Below, piece after piece: positions 1-20,565 of a stretch of DNA of 64,000 nucleotides. The notes under the pieces were generated by a model. The model worked only from the letters and a program-made list of their open reading frames with translations. It was not told the DNA's origin and made no database searches. The DNA is from Allacma fusca. Lineage: Eukaryota > Arthropoda > Collembola > Symphypleona > Sminthuridae. The DNA is taken from contig OX359247.1 in the NCBI GenBank assembly GCA_947179485.1, positions 14,298,588 to 14,362,587 of the forward strand, given 5' to 3'. Numbering within the stretch: position 1 is the stretch's first letter; each line of letters opens with the position of its first letter. Made by a program: the position numbers and the translations under genes.

Positions 1-3000
1 TCAACTGTTCACAAACAGAACACATTACATATTGACGCGATTAATTTTTCAAAAAATGTCTCTCCATTCCTTCAAGGTGCACGAAAATCTAACATGTAAT
101 TCCCGCAAATCCGGACTTAAACACGTGCAGAGCACCGAAAACTCCCGGCATCTGAACATCATACATAATTAGGTATCTATTGTATCTATCTATTTGCTAG
201 CTACCAGCATACTATTTACGTTCAAGATACTTTTTAGCCACACAAAACAAATTACAAATGTTGTATAAAAAAGAGCAAAAAATGTGCCGCCTACGGATTT
301 ACTACACTCCTGTTCTACATACATGCCCCAGTAAAATAAATTCGAACCAAAAGCCTTGATGGCAAAGGTTTTCTCCGAAAAAGGCCTTCACAAGAGGCAC
401 ACAACAGGTCGATTAAATGAGAAACGGAATTCGCCATAAGTCCAGTCAGTGCAGAGGCAATTTCCGGCGCTGTTCGGCCCGTATGCACATAGTAATATAA
501 AGAGGCCGTAGTCATACAACTTCCCAAACCTCTCTGACGTCATGGACTCAAGCCTTGGGTAACAAACAACCTCGGAGTATCAAACATAAAACGGTACATG
601 AATGTACATACAGACCACCAATTGACAGCTCAAGTCCAGAGAATTACACCTCAATGGGGAAATTTCATTTACAGATTTGAGAGATTTAATAACACATAAC
701 TACAGGGAAGGGGAATGTTTCTTTTCTATACCCCTTCAAGCTTACGGGAATATTTCCTCTATATGCCCCTTCAAGTCTAGGGGAATGTTTCTTTTATACG
801 TCCCTTCAACTCTTTTTCCTTGTCCATTAATAAATAAAATTAAAAGTGTACATACAATGAAAACAGAACACGTGGAGCTGAAAATAGAAGATAATCACAG
901 AAGGCATCTAAACCTTTGAGCAATTCCAACTCCAAAATCAATTTGTTCTTCTCAGATGTGATTATAGATACAAAACTTGCAGAGTGTAGACCAGTAATCG
1001 CAATTTTCTATTACAAATTCGTCCTGTGTCCTGTCTGTGAGAGCATGCATGAGCTCATTTAATCACGTATATATTACTACATGCGCCTAAGTGTTCGACT
1101 GATCCGGCACACTGATTAAACCTTGTGAAAGAAAATGTAATTCCTAATTTGCACCAAATCACCTCTCTTTCAGCCTAATTTGATCCAAGCGGAAGCCCAG
1201 CATTTCACCGGAAGGAAACTCTCTGAAATTTGTTATTGTGTGAGTGTGAAGTAAAACTATTTCCATCGGAAACCAAAAACAGTTTTTGTCCAAATTACAT
1301 GAATGCACCAGAGTGAGCAGAAACAGTAATACCATAATATCCTGACTCGATAGAGTTGTTCCAGTTGAGCATACACACCAAATAGAGAAAGTTTTTTCAT
1401 GCCAAATCAAATAAAAGCCCTCTAACATTCTTTCCTTTGTACTTTAACGGCCCGAAACAAAATATTGCAATAGCCATTGCAATTTTCTAGAGAATTTGCT
1501 TCATCAAATTGTAACATTGTATTACAAATCTAACCAGACAGCCTAGCTTCATCATCAACTAATAACCGTACAAATAGAAACGTAATGTGATACTTATTTA
1601 CAACATCGCATAAATTCTAAAACGCACTTAAAATGATCGACCACACAGGTGATCCAAATGCATCCTCATGAGTCAACTAAATGAACGGTAAAGCAACAAC
1701 CTTTAGGGACTATTTCGATTTTTACACAATAATTCAACATTCATCTCAAAAAAGTAATCTCAATGAGATAATGCTTAACAATAAGTACGTATGTAGCTCA
1801 ACCAAGTCTACAGAATTTTACGCAAAAACTTCCTTAAAAGGAGAGAGTATCCTTGGGAATAGTCTATTCCGAATATGTTAAGCTTCATGGAGAATTGATT
1901 TTCGAAGAATTCAGAAAAAAGTCCTAATGTGTCACTACAACATATACCATGGATGCGCATAGCTATTATGTGAACACATACATGACAAACCTTGCAACAC
2001 TGAAAATCACATTTTCATGTAATAAAGAAATTCTTTCCTCTTAAGATACCATCTCATCTCATGGTTCATGCTTTTACAATGGTAAAAAAGTGAGCAAACA
2101 GTCGATAGAATTCTCTCATTAAATTGTTTGCAAGTGTACATAAAAGTACATACTCTGACTTATAAGCAATAAGATAGTTACAAATAACTCCAAGGGTATT
2201 TGTGTTTGCCACACTGTGCAAAGAAAAGATACTCCAAGTCTATGTACGTGCTTAACGCTTACATCATGAATGCCTGAACAGGTTATTCCTTATCCGATTC
2301 AGTACTGACGTTCTCGCAAATCAAGTCATATTCGCTGTGGGTCGGTGAACAAAAGCTAGTGCAAGTACTACATATAAGTATACTTCACAAGGATTATCAA
2401 CCATTTCAAATATCAAGTTCTGTTCTCCTTCTCAAAACTTAAGATTAAGCGTGATAGTAGCACGGTACTACTCGAATTAGGTCACACAATTGGCTAGAGT
2501 CTTAACCTTCAGCCAGTGCAGTGCTTGAATAAAATCATTAGGTTTCAAATATACAAATTCATAAGTAAGTAGTACACATGTATCGGCACTTTTTAGTGCT
2601 ATAGCAAAAGAAATTACATGAGATTACACAAGAGCTAGCACAGGATTTAATTCTCAACAGCACAAAGGCAGGATAAGCTCGTACATTGAGCCTTATAGGA
2701 CCTAGATGATTCATATCCATCAAATAAGCTCAACCAGCCGGGAAGTGCAGTGCAGCATGCGTGAATAGAGTACAAGCCATGTATACTGCATGGTAATAGA
2801 AAGCTAGTTCCATGTATGAAATACAGGGATAGAGATCCAGAAAATTCGGAGAAAATAAGCTTCAAAACCTATGTAGATTCTTCGCCACACCCGATAAAAT
2901 GAGAGATTCCTGCAGAATCATTCACATCGACCAGGGATGGATGCAGACCCAGAGAATCCGTTAAAACGTCTTTTGGGTTTCAGACTTTACGTAACCGCAG

Positions 3001-3834
3001 GCAGTTCACTTGAAGCCTAGAGCTTATCTTTTCTCTCCTATACGGATGGAACACCAAGGTATCCTTCATATCCTACGTTGTCATAACTTCGGGTTTTGAA
3101 GCCCCGATTTTCAGACGGAAAGGAGTGTATACATACCGGTCATAGGATAAAAAGCATTTAAATTTTTAATGTTCTGCTGCAAAGTGTACCGAAAACAGCG
3201 TGAAACATTCCTCAAAATATACGAAAAACTGACATTTACAACGTCTCCATCTCAAATCAGCCCGAGTTTCCAGGGATCTGATAAACTTATTATGCAGAAA
3301 ATAAAAACTAGATATTCTCAGAAAAAGCAGCCCTTCAGAATCGTAGAGAGAATTTGCGGTGAGGAGTATTACAGAAATAGAAAACAGATGCTCTTGCTAC
3401 AGAGGATAGATGCAATTAAACATTTAAAACAGACTTAAATTAGGTTTCACACTCAACCTGAGATTCTGAAAGCATCTCTCTAAAAGCTAGCAGAGTTGCT
3501 TTAGCTGCATTAATGCTCAGGGAAAATGCTATTTCGGACTTCCATTAAGTTTTTACAAGCACAAGGAGAATTACATGAAAATATCAGAGGATGTCAACAG
3601 TCTCATAAAGAATCCAATTAGGAAGTCATGAGGAGGGTAGCTGTGACAAGTTAGTTACACTTGGGAGTTAGAAATTACGACAGGTTAATACAGTATGACA
3701 ACTCTTCTACAATGTTAATTTAGATGCACAAACATGATAAACACTCGTTAATAAGTAAAGTTGTAAGTATCGTTAGTTCAAGTATGAAGTATTATTAAAG
3801 TGTTAATAAAAAAGAGAGTAGGAAAGCAATTCAG
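1..3834. other. No gene recognised; probable downstream part of par-1
   Basis: I see no exon with a recognisable protein here on either strand; open frames are short and compositionally random. It lies just downstream of the last recognised par-1 exon (minus strand). I found no AATAAA hexamer on the minus strand in this stretch, so the par-1 transcript may continue past the left edge of the window. A short three-copy direct repeat at 711-812 is listed separately. Confidence 0.5.
711..812. repeat. Three-copy ~35 bp tandem repeat
   Basis: Three adjacent degenerate units begin at 711, about 745 and 781. Each starts GGGAAT(G/A)TTTC and continues through a pyrimidine-rich centre to a (C)CCCTTCAA core. 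Units are 32-36 bp. No coding potential is evident. Confidence 0.7.
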
Positions 3835-12872
<9,038 letters not shown>

Positions 12873-14495
12873 TTTCTTGTTCAATTGTTAAAAACAAGCT
12901 GACTCCTTGAATGGGTGGCCTTGATGTTTTTCAGGAAAAAAAAAATTGGTAAACAATCCGACGAGAAGTCCAAGTGAGGTGTTGGTGTAGTACACAGTAT
13001 AGTAGTGTAAGTAGAGTAGATGTTATAAACTATTAGCACAGTACTGGCATTTAAAAAAAATCAAAAGTTCATACTACAGCAAGTAACATTCTATTTTATA
13101 AACACACCTTTTGTAAAAACTAACAATTGGTGTAGGTTCATAACCCAAGTACAGATACGTATATCTACAGTTATATTGGTTGTCGTGCAATTAATTATCC
13201 TTATAGAAAGTGTGTATGATTTCACAGAGATTACAAAATCATTAGATCCAACAGCTTTTTGTTATCATTGATACTGGCTTTCAAATCGGAGTCTTCTGAT
13301 GCATCTCTCCCTCACTTGTTTCTCAAGAGTATCCTATTCCTCTATAAATGGAACGATCACCCAAAACAATCCGGATTTTCGTAATTTTTTCTTGTGTTTT
13401 TGTTTTGTTTTTTTTCTCTCTCTCTCTTCCAAAGCGACTAAAATGGAGCGGGCGGTAAAGGCAAAGTGTGAAGTATAATGGAAACCAAAAGGATTGTTAT
13501 TTTCTGTTCGCAACTTCTCACATTTTTCGTCACCTCGAGTCTTCAATCGCGCTGCCACACTTCTCAATCCCAAGTCAAGTGATTAATTAATATTCAAAAT
13601 TCTGAAGTAACACAGAATGGAATTTCAATAAACCTACACCCACACGCGTAAACATTACTTTAACTTTTCCTCAAAACTATATTATTTCACAGCCCATCAC
13701 ATGTGAGAGAGGAATAATTTCTTGCAGATTGATATCAACCTCCGGGAAGTTCCTATGTAGGACTTGGTTTTTTAATTATTTTTATTTTTGCACTTTAAAT
13801 TCTGTACACCCAGTTTTTTGCAGATTTTAATAATATCTCTTCTCTCACCACAAATGCATACGTAAGTATATGAAATGAGATGAGTTTCAAAGAGCAGCTT
13901 ACTAACATTGAGACTAATGAGAGTAGTCAGAGAGAATACATTTTTGACGTCAGAGACCCAAGTGTGGACCAAGTGAATACATAAAAAATGGGTAGAGCTT
14001 TCCAAAATCTCTCCATGGACATCTACCGGCCTCTCTCTCAAGTCCAGCCCAAAGCAAGCTCTGAACGCATGCTTAACGGCTCTAAAGTTCCTTGAATTGA
14101 TTTATCAGCGCCAGAATTCAAAACCTTGGATCTTCGGTTCGGCGATTTTTTTAACTTCAACAACTCTCGTTCGGCTCCGCCCACACAATGCTAGATGCAT
14201 ATTAAAGTGTACATCATCATACCCTCTGCAAGCATACCTGAATTGCAAGTATACTTGATCATGCTTCATTGTGACTATCTGCGGAGCATACCTCGCGGGT
14301 CTATACTTCCAAATGTATCACATAGTGCTTCTGCAGAATATACATTGATCAGCTACACAATGCATATGCAAAATTGTAACGGTCTCACAATCAGCCTCAC
14401 GAATGAATCAGCTTTTCAACATGGCCACTTAATTCAACGCACGCTTTGGTTGTGTAGTACAGTACTAATTTTTGTCTTACCATCATCACGGTATA
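12873..14495. promoter_or_regulatory. Divergent intergenic region, par-1 and the 14.5 kb locus
   Basis: The interval lies between the par-1 start (minus) and the ATG at 14496 (plus), so it must hold 5' UTR and promoter sequence for at least one gene. I see no decisive core-promoter motif. Short open frames here look like chance. Confidence 0.35.
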
Positions 14496-15495
14496 ATGGC
14501 TGAAAACAACAAGCTATTTGCTTTTACAGACGAAAACGAAAGGACCAATTATTTAGGTCCAATAATTTTATCATCGGAGTTGGAGAAATTACTAGCTGAT
14601 AAGGTTTCACAATTTTATTTTGCTCTCATTAAATAATATGCATTAGGAAATAATATGTACATATATTACCATCTTCACGGGTGGTTGTTAAAGTTATCCT
14701 ATACACTATTTTCTATTTCAGCTCAATGATAACCATCTGGATCCTCCTTCCACAGTCACTCCACCCAATTCTGTTACTGTTTAGCAACAATCCCGGGAGG
14801 TAATGTAAAATAATTTCGAATCAATACAGTATCATCTTATCAACTCCCAGCGGAGCGACCTATTATACTAGATGGCACCTGACAAGAGCAGTGTATGAAA
14901 ATAATGTACACATTACTCTTTTAAGTTGACATTTAAAATGATAATTGTTCCTAAATTATTTTTGTTGTGTTAATCATTGTTGTTGTAAATGATAGTTGTA
15001 ATGGAGGGTCTTTGAACTGAATTGAGGAATCGAGAGAGTTCACTCTTAGTGGAAAGAGATTAATGACAAGGTCAGCCAGTTAATATTATCTGTATAATAA
15101 CAGGCATGCTCAGGATTTAACATTCTTTCCTACGCAGGTTAAAAGAAATCGACACTGCTGGTTCCGACAATGTTTGTTGTGAGATCAACCCTAGGAAAGC
15201 AATTCCCCAGAATCGATTGGAATTGCACTCGGTAAAAATATTGTGATAATCCACTATTAAATTAAATTACTTCGCCTTCCGCGTTTAAATCATTCTGACC
15301 AATCTCTTTCCTGATCTCAGCTCATTTAAGGTATATATTTTCTAGCGGTTGTAGCAAAAGTCACGAATAAGTCTTCGTAGAAAATACGAGGACAAAGTCA
15401 ATGAAGGGTACAATCCATACCTTGATCAACTTAAGGGATTCAAATCAACCCATCGGGCCATCCGCAGTATCCTGCAAGCATTTAGGAACGACTAA
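14496..15495 (+). CDS. Unrecognised small multi-exon locus with frame conflict
   Basis: Not recognised. Exon-like blocks: 14496-14603 (36 codons from ATG, beginning MAENNKLFAFTDENE), 14722-14799, 15138-15231 and 15355-15495 (ending QAFRND and TAA). Block 1 (phase 0) runs into block 2 and meets TAG at 14782-14784, giving 56 aa. Blocks 3 and 4 are open only in a different frame. That frame is continuous with block 2 from an ATG at 14726, giving a 102-residue product with a hydrophobic start (MITIWILLPQ) and a basic carboxyl part (LRRKYEDK). Either the true gene structure differs from mine, the locus has a frameshift, or two frames are used. Borders match GT-AG, though the first donor (AAG|GTTTCA) is weak. 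Confidence 0.3.
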
Positions 15496-16438
15496 GACTC
15501 CAACGAAGTACGGATTACTTCCCCATTTGAGGTTTCTGTAGATAATACTTTGGTAAAGTAACAATTGTATACAATTTACTTTTGTGTGTGTAATAAAATT
15601 CTGAGTAATGAACAAATTGAATACGTGGTTTTAGTAAGCTATCTTATTATTGCCAGTGAGCCTCTAAAAGTGCATTCATACATACCGTTGGAACGTATAA
15701 TTACGTATACCACAGTCGAATATGCTCTCCGGTGTACATCTTAGAAGCATGTCTAGGTATGAATTCAGGAGTTATGTTGCGGTACATTACATCATGCGTT
15801 TAGGAAGTACATGTGTGAAAGCGGAGACAGCGTGAATATAACTCATCGAGGTATGCTTATATGCCGCGAATCTTGCCGTTTGGTATACATTCTCAGCACT
15901 CTCAGAGTTACACTTTTGGATCTACATCCACAAACGTGTGGGCGGCGGTTTTTATTTTTACAGCATCTAGTAGTATATTTAAGGCTAGCGGCAGATACTG
16001 TGTGTCAAAAAAAAAATCAACGGACTAAACAATCAAATTCAAGTAATTAATCTAGTCTATTCTGTAATAAATAATTTATGTAAATCCATGTGATTATAAA
16101 CACCGACGTTGCCGTTTGTTTCGTTTGATATTATACGGGTAACTGGTAATTCTGAAAAAAAGACCAGTTAAATGTGAGTAATGAATTTCGCTTTATATTT
16201 TGTGTGCTGTTGTTTTTGGTCAGTTTTGTTCTTAATTTTGGAGGTACTGTCAGTTGATGGGAACTTTATTAATGGTGATGGTAGTTGCTTTTTGTGGTGA
16301 CGTTTGAATTGAAGAACTGGTTTAATTCTTGCGTAATTGTTTCCTTTCAGAGGCTTGTATGTATATACCTCTGGAGCCTCTGGAAATTGTTCTTAAGGTC
16401 TTGTTAAAAATAAGGAATTCTTTTTAAGGTTGAGAAAA
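15496..16438. other. Intergenic, presumed promoter and 5' UTR of macrodomain gene
   Basis: No coding exon is recognised. The AGAAA-AATG context at 16434-16441 opens the next gene, and a pyrimidine tract plus CAG near 16350 could end a 5' UTR intron. Confidence 0.35.
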
Positions 16439-17829
16439 ATGTCGTTCGAGACGGCCAAGCAGAAGTTTTTGGCGATGTCATTTGTGGAGAAAAGAGCTCA
16501 TTATAAAAATGAGGGGTTTGTGGAGTTGGACAAGATTGCTAAGTTTCAGACGGGACCACGAACAATGCAGGAGTTTCGTAAGTTTGTGTGGTAGTATAGT
16601 TGTTGTAATAAATTATTTTAGAGAGGAAGGACATTTGTGTAGTTTTGTTGGAAATTAAATTGTGAATGTTTTTTTTTTTTTTTGCTACAGCCGAAACTTA
16701 TGAGAGGGTGTACCTTTGGAGGGGTGACATTACGAAGCTGGAGATTGATGCAATTGTCAATGCTGCGAACTCTCAGTTGGCTGCTGGAGGAGGAGGTACA
16801 GTACATGAAACGTTATTGTTTTTAAAAATGTGTGTGAATGTTAAATGTTTATGAGTTACTTGAAAGATAAGTAAATAGTAGGTTATTATGAAGAGCTGTG
16901 TTATTATTTTTTAATTGTTTGTTGAATAGTGTGCGGATCAATTTTCAACGCAGCGGGAAGGACAGAGTTGCAAACTGAGTGTAACACTTTGGGCGGTTGT
17001 CAGACAGGAAGTGCAGTCATCACGGGTGGATATCGTCTTCCAGCAAGATGTGAGGTTTACATTTTTGTTTGATGGTAATTATAATGAGTGAGTGAGTGGG
17101 TTTTGGGGGCTTATGTTTTATGTGAGCAGTTTGAGCGGATACTGAAAGTGAAATTATTATTTGAATATCTAGATGTCATACATGCTGTTGGACCCATGGG
17201 GGAGAAACCTCAACAGCTACAAGATACATATAAGTCAATTTTGAAACTTTGCGAGGAGAAAAATATTTCCAGTGTTGTAAGTGACAAGATATGTATATAT
17301 CTGAGTGTGAGAATGTGTTCAAAGAAGAAAATGATATTATTGTCTTGCTTTCGTACGCGTTTAGGCTAATTAGCATATTGATTCTAACTTGTTGTCATTA
17401 AGGATGCTTAATTAATTGCCTGGGGTTGTACTTCCTTGCGACTAATTTGTAAGTATTTTTGGAGGAAGTGTTGCAGGGCTTGGATTGGTGACTGCATCGC
17501 ATTTTAATGAGTTGTTTGTTTGCTCTACTTTCCAGGCTATTCCTTGTATTTCTACTGGTATTTACGGGTACCCTCCGGATCGAGCTGCTTCGGTGGCTGT
17601 TAATACAGTTCTTGAGAACTTACCTGCAAGTGTAAGCCTTTCAGTTGTTTATTTGACTTATGGTAACCTCGTATTATTCATGAAATTTACTTTCTTTGGC
17701 GTACATAGGTTTATTCACACTGAAACTAACACTCTTTCATCCTGTTTATTTTTTTAGGTGGAACGATGCATCTTATGTACCTTCTTGGAGCAAGACTATA
17801 ACTTTTACAAGACATTATTGAGCCAGTGA
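16439..17829 (+). CDS. MACROD1: MACROD-type macrodomain protein, catalytic residues substituted
   Basis: Macrodomains of this class bind ADP-ribose and normally remove mono-ADP-ribose from acidic residues or deacetylate O-acetyl-ADP-ribose. Six exons: 16439-16577, 16691-16795, 16930-17049, 17173-17276, 17536-17631, 17758-17829, for 211 aa with all phases consistent. The amino-terminal helix and domain follow the family: LWRGDIT 55-61, DAIVNAANS 66-74, GGG 79-81, [16 protein letters not shown], then the STGIYGYP phosphate-binding loop. The usual GGGGVDGxIHxAAG segment reads [13 protein letters not shown] here. The Asp equivalent to human MACROD1 D184 is Cys83, and the His equivalent to H188 is Phe87. 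The Asn equivalent to N174 is kept (Asn73). ADP-ribose binding looks intact, but catalysis may be lost or changed. No targeting peptide is evident. Confidence 0.9.
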
Positions 17830-18003
17830 AATAGTATATGGATAAATGACTGAATAGATGATAGCGTGAATCTTGTCTCAATCATCTTATTTTTCCTTTT
17901 GTTGCAACTATATGTAAAGTATAAATTGTATGTATACGTATATGCGCTTTCAGAAATATTTAGGATTTTACGCATATATAAGTATCTGTACTTTATCCAA
18001 GTG

Positions 18004-18009
18004 AATAAA
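18004..18009 (+). terminator. Polyadenylation signal of macrodomain gene
   Basis: An AATAAA hexamer lies 175 bp past the stop at 17829 on the coding strand. Confidence 0.45.
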
Positions 18010-18573
18010 ATTGCACTACATGTGTCATTTCCCAAACCTTTGTTTTTACGTCTATAGTCAAGCTAAATGAATGCTAATCACAACTATTATAAGTGTATGC
18101 TGTCTATATACATATACATATCCAACGAAGCATCCGCATTCACTCCCTTGTATGAATGTGTATATAATTGTATACATACCTTCTCACCTAGCCCCATAGC
18201 GTCGAAATTTTTACTTTATAAGTATGTACGCGCATGTACAGAAGTCCAATGTAGCTCTGGAGTAAATCGATAATAGTGAAACTCTTTGAGAATCATACAA
18301 ATCTTGCACGTTGCTATTTTTTCGCAAATATAATTTGCGCCTTCAATTAAAGTAGGTAATAATTGAATTCATATTCTCTTGTCAATGTACACGTGAGATT
18401 TGGAAAACTTCCTCTGTAGTTTCCATACTGTTTAGGTCCACAAAATAAGAAGTTAACTTACAGATTGTGGAGTGAGTACTTCCCTCAAGAATCTTCACAT
18501 CTTGTGTCCTGGGCTAACAGCTCACAGCGAAAGTTTCATAGTAGGAAAAGTCAGACAGAATAAATATTTAATA

Positions 18574-20435
18574 ATGAATTACTCCTGGAATATTGGTGCC
18601 ATAATTTATGCATTCATTGTATGCACACTAGCAATATCAAGTAATGCACAGGTGAGCTGAACATCATTAATATAAACCACTTGAACTTTACAACCATGCA
18701 TTTTCACACTGCATTTACAGAGAATGGGCGGGTGCATTCGTGATCATTTCCTACATTAATGTATTTTCTTATTTTTTTTACAGTCGGACGACGAAGACAA
18801 CGAGGAAGCTGAAGTCTTTCGAAATGAAGGTAAAGTACTTAGAAGAAAAAATATTCCGACTAAATTAGATTAAGTATAAAGGATTCACTTCATCTCAACC
18901 ATCTTGTATTTCTGACGACTTATTGCTGTCTCTATTGTAAAGATCATCATTGTAAGATAATTTAATTCGGACTTTTAACCTGTTACCTTGTCAGACGGTA
19001 CATCAAAGCCCGTTCCTTTTTTTCGAATTTACGAAAACAACGACAAAAATAATGGCCTCCCGTGCGTTTTGGTCAGTATGGACGTAGATATCACCATAGA
19101 GCCAAAAAGACAGCAAAATAAGGTTTACACTCTATCATTAAAGCGAATTATTGTAAAAGGAGCTTTGTCCATTTAAATGACAGCAGTAACCAATTTTTAC
19201 ATGTGAATTTATACTAGAAGACAACGGTCAGTTTGCCCATGGCAGCGCATGCAAAGGGCAACTGTGGTCATGGGTTCGACTCGCGAATTACGATTTCCTG
19301 GAGTTCTTTTCATTTGAGCTGGCATTTCCAGAAGGTACTTACACTGTCGATATTGAATTCATTGTCCCTAGATCTATCTCTACATGGAAGATTCCAGGGT
19401 TTCTTATGCACTTATTGGAATGATTTCATGCTCCATTTTATCTTTGGTTAGTCTCGCGTCTCTGATGCCTGGTACGTGGATGTGATCGAATTGAGTTTCA
19501 ATACTTCCGATAAACTACTTGGCGATTTATACAGTAAGAAAATTTTATTTCCCCTCTTTTAATGATTTTAATTTTTACTTTTCAAATTTACTCCGAGGGA
19601 AAAAAAATCCCGAATTACTGTACGTAATATTAATGGGCAAAATAACTGGAAAAAGTTCTCGAAGTAATTTTTGTTGGCTGAAAATTTTAAATGCTCTTTT
19701 TTTTATTGGTAATAGGCGAGGCCCCTTCGAAAGAATTCACACCAAATTCAATCGTTTCCATCAGAACCGACGACCCGTTAACACTCTTCTTAACGCCTAT
19801 CGGACGAAGCTATAGCTGTTCTTACCCAGCAGAAGTTAAAATCTTAGATAGCAAAAAAGTCAGCAGAGTTACCTTCCAGCTGCGAAACGTGCGAATTCAA
19901 CCTTTCGCTTCTATGACCCAACGACAATTCGGAGATGGTAATGATTATATTTTGCACACTGAATAATTATCGCTACATTCATAATTGAGCTATTAAATAT
20001 GAGTTAATATTTGACTTTCATAGAGTAGCTCCTAACAATGTCCAACTTAAATACCTATTATATTATGATTATGAGTTGTAATTAATTTTTAGGGTTTTGT
20101 AATTTTTTATAATGACTATATAAGTAATTGTGTATCATACAGACTAGCAAATTTGCAGATTTAAGCTGCATTTGGTTTTGGGGGAAAGTGTGTTAAGAGT
20201 ATAAGACAGGAACAGTGGAGGAGAGAGAGAGAGAGAGAGAAAGTAAGCGCTAATAAATGTTGACATTTTATTTCTCATAGCATTTCGTTGCCCATCGGAG
20301 GCTGGAAGAAGAGATGACACTGTACCCTTTGCAGTGGGAATGACCCTGGCCGTGGTTGTAGTTGGCACCGTCGGTGGCTATGCTGGTTATCGCTACTTCA
20401 AGATAAAGAAAATTGAATATGACACCATGGAATAA
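18574..20435 (+). CDS. LAMP5: LAMP5/UNC-46-like single LAMP-domain membrane protein
   Basis: LAMP5 (BAD-LAMP) and nematode UNC-46 are sorting factors of endosomal and synaptic-vesicle membranes. Exons: 18574-18651, 18784-18829, 18995-19122, 19218-19334, 19452-19533, 19716-19937, 20281-20435, for 275 aa with phases consistent. A cleavable signal peptide (1 to ~25) is followed by an acidic stretch and one LAMP luminal domain. Four cysteines (65, 100, 185, 228) fit the two LAMP disulfides. KGNCGH around 97-101, GRSYSC at 180-185 and IQPF in the last strand match the LAMP5 pattern more closely than LAMP1/2. A transmembrane helix spans ~240-261, with a short basic tail ending EYDTME. The tyrosine motif YDTM sits one residue from the end, as in LAMP5, rather than the GYxx end of LAMP1. 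The GTG upstream of the ATG at 18574 is not the start, because the signal peptide begins at 18574. Confidence 0.85.
20221..20240. repeat. (GA)10 microsatellite
   Basis: A perfect GA tract in the last intron of the LAMP5-like gene, about 40 bp upstream of the final acceptor. Confidence 0.95.
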
Positions 20436-20559
20436 ATCTGTTCGCACATGTACTCAGTTTACTCATCACAATTTTGAGAGGAGAGGACGGAGAGAAGGAA
20501 CGCAAAGGAATTACCAATCCTATATCAACAATGTCTTCCACTAAAATAGCATTACCAGA

Positions 20560-20565
20560 AATAAA
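20560..20565 (+). terminator. Polyadenylation signal of LAMP5-like gene
   Basis: An AATAAA hexamer lies 125 bp after the stop. Confidence 0.5.

Noticed and set aside
15138-15231. Cys-rich reading in frame 0 reminiscent of a nuclear-receptor zinc motif
   Set aside because: It meets a stop within about 15 codons and lacks the rest of the domain; the other frame is open through the exon.
18472-18573. Upstream extension of the LAMP5-like protein to a GTG codon
   Set aside because: Animal translation would start at the ATG at 18574, which directly begins a signal peptide; the extension would bury it.
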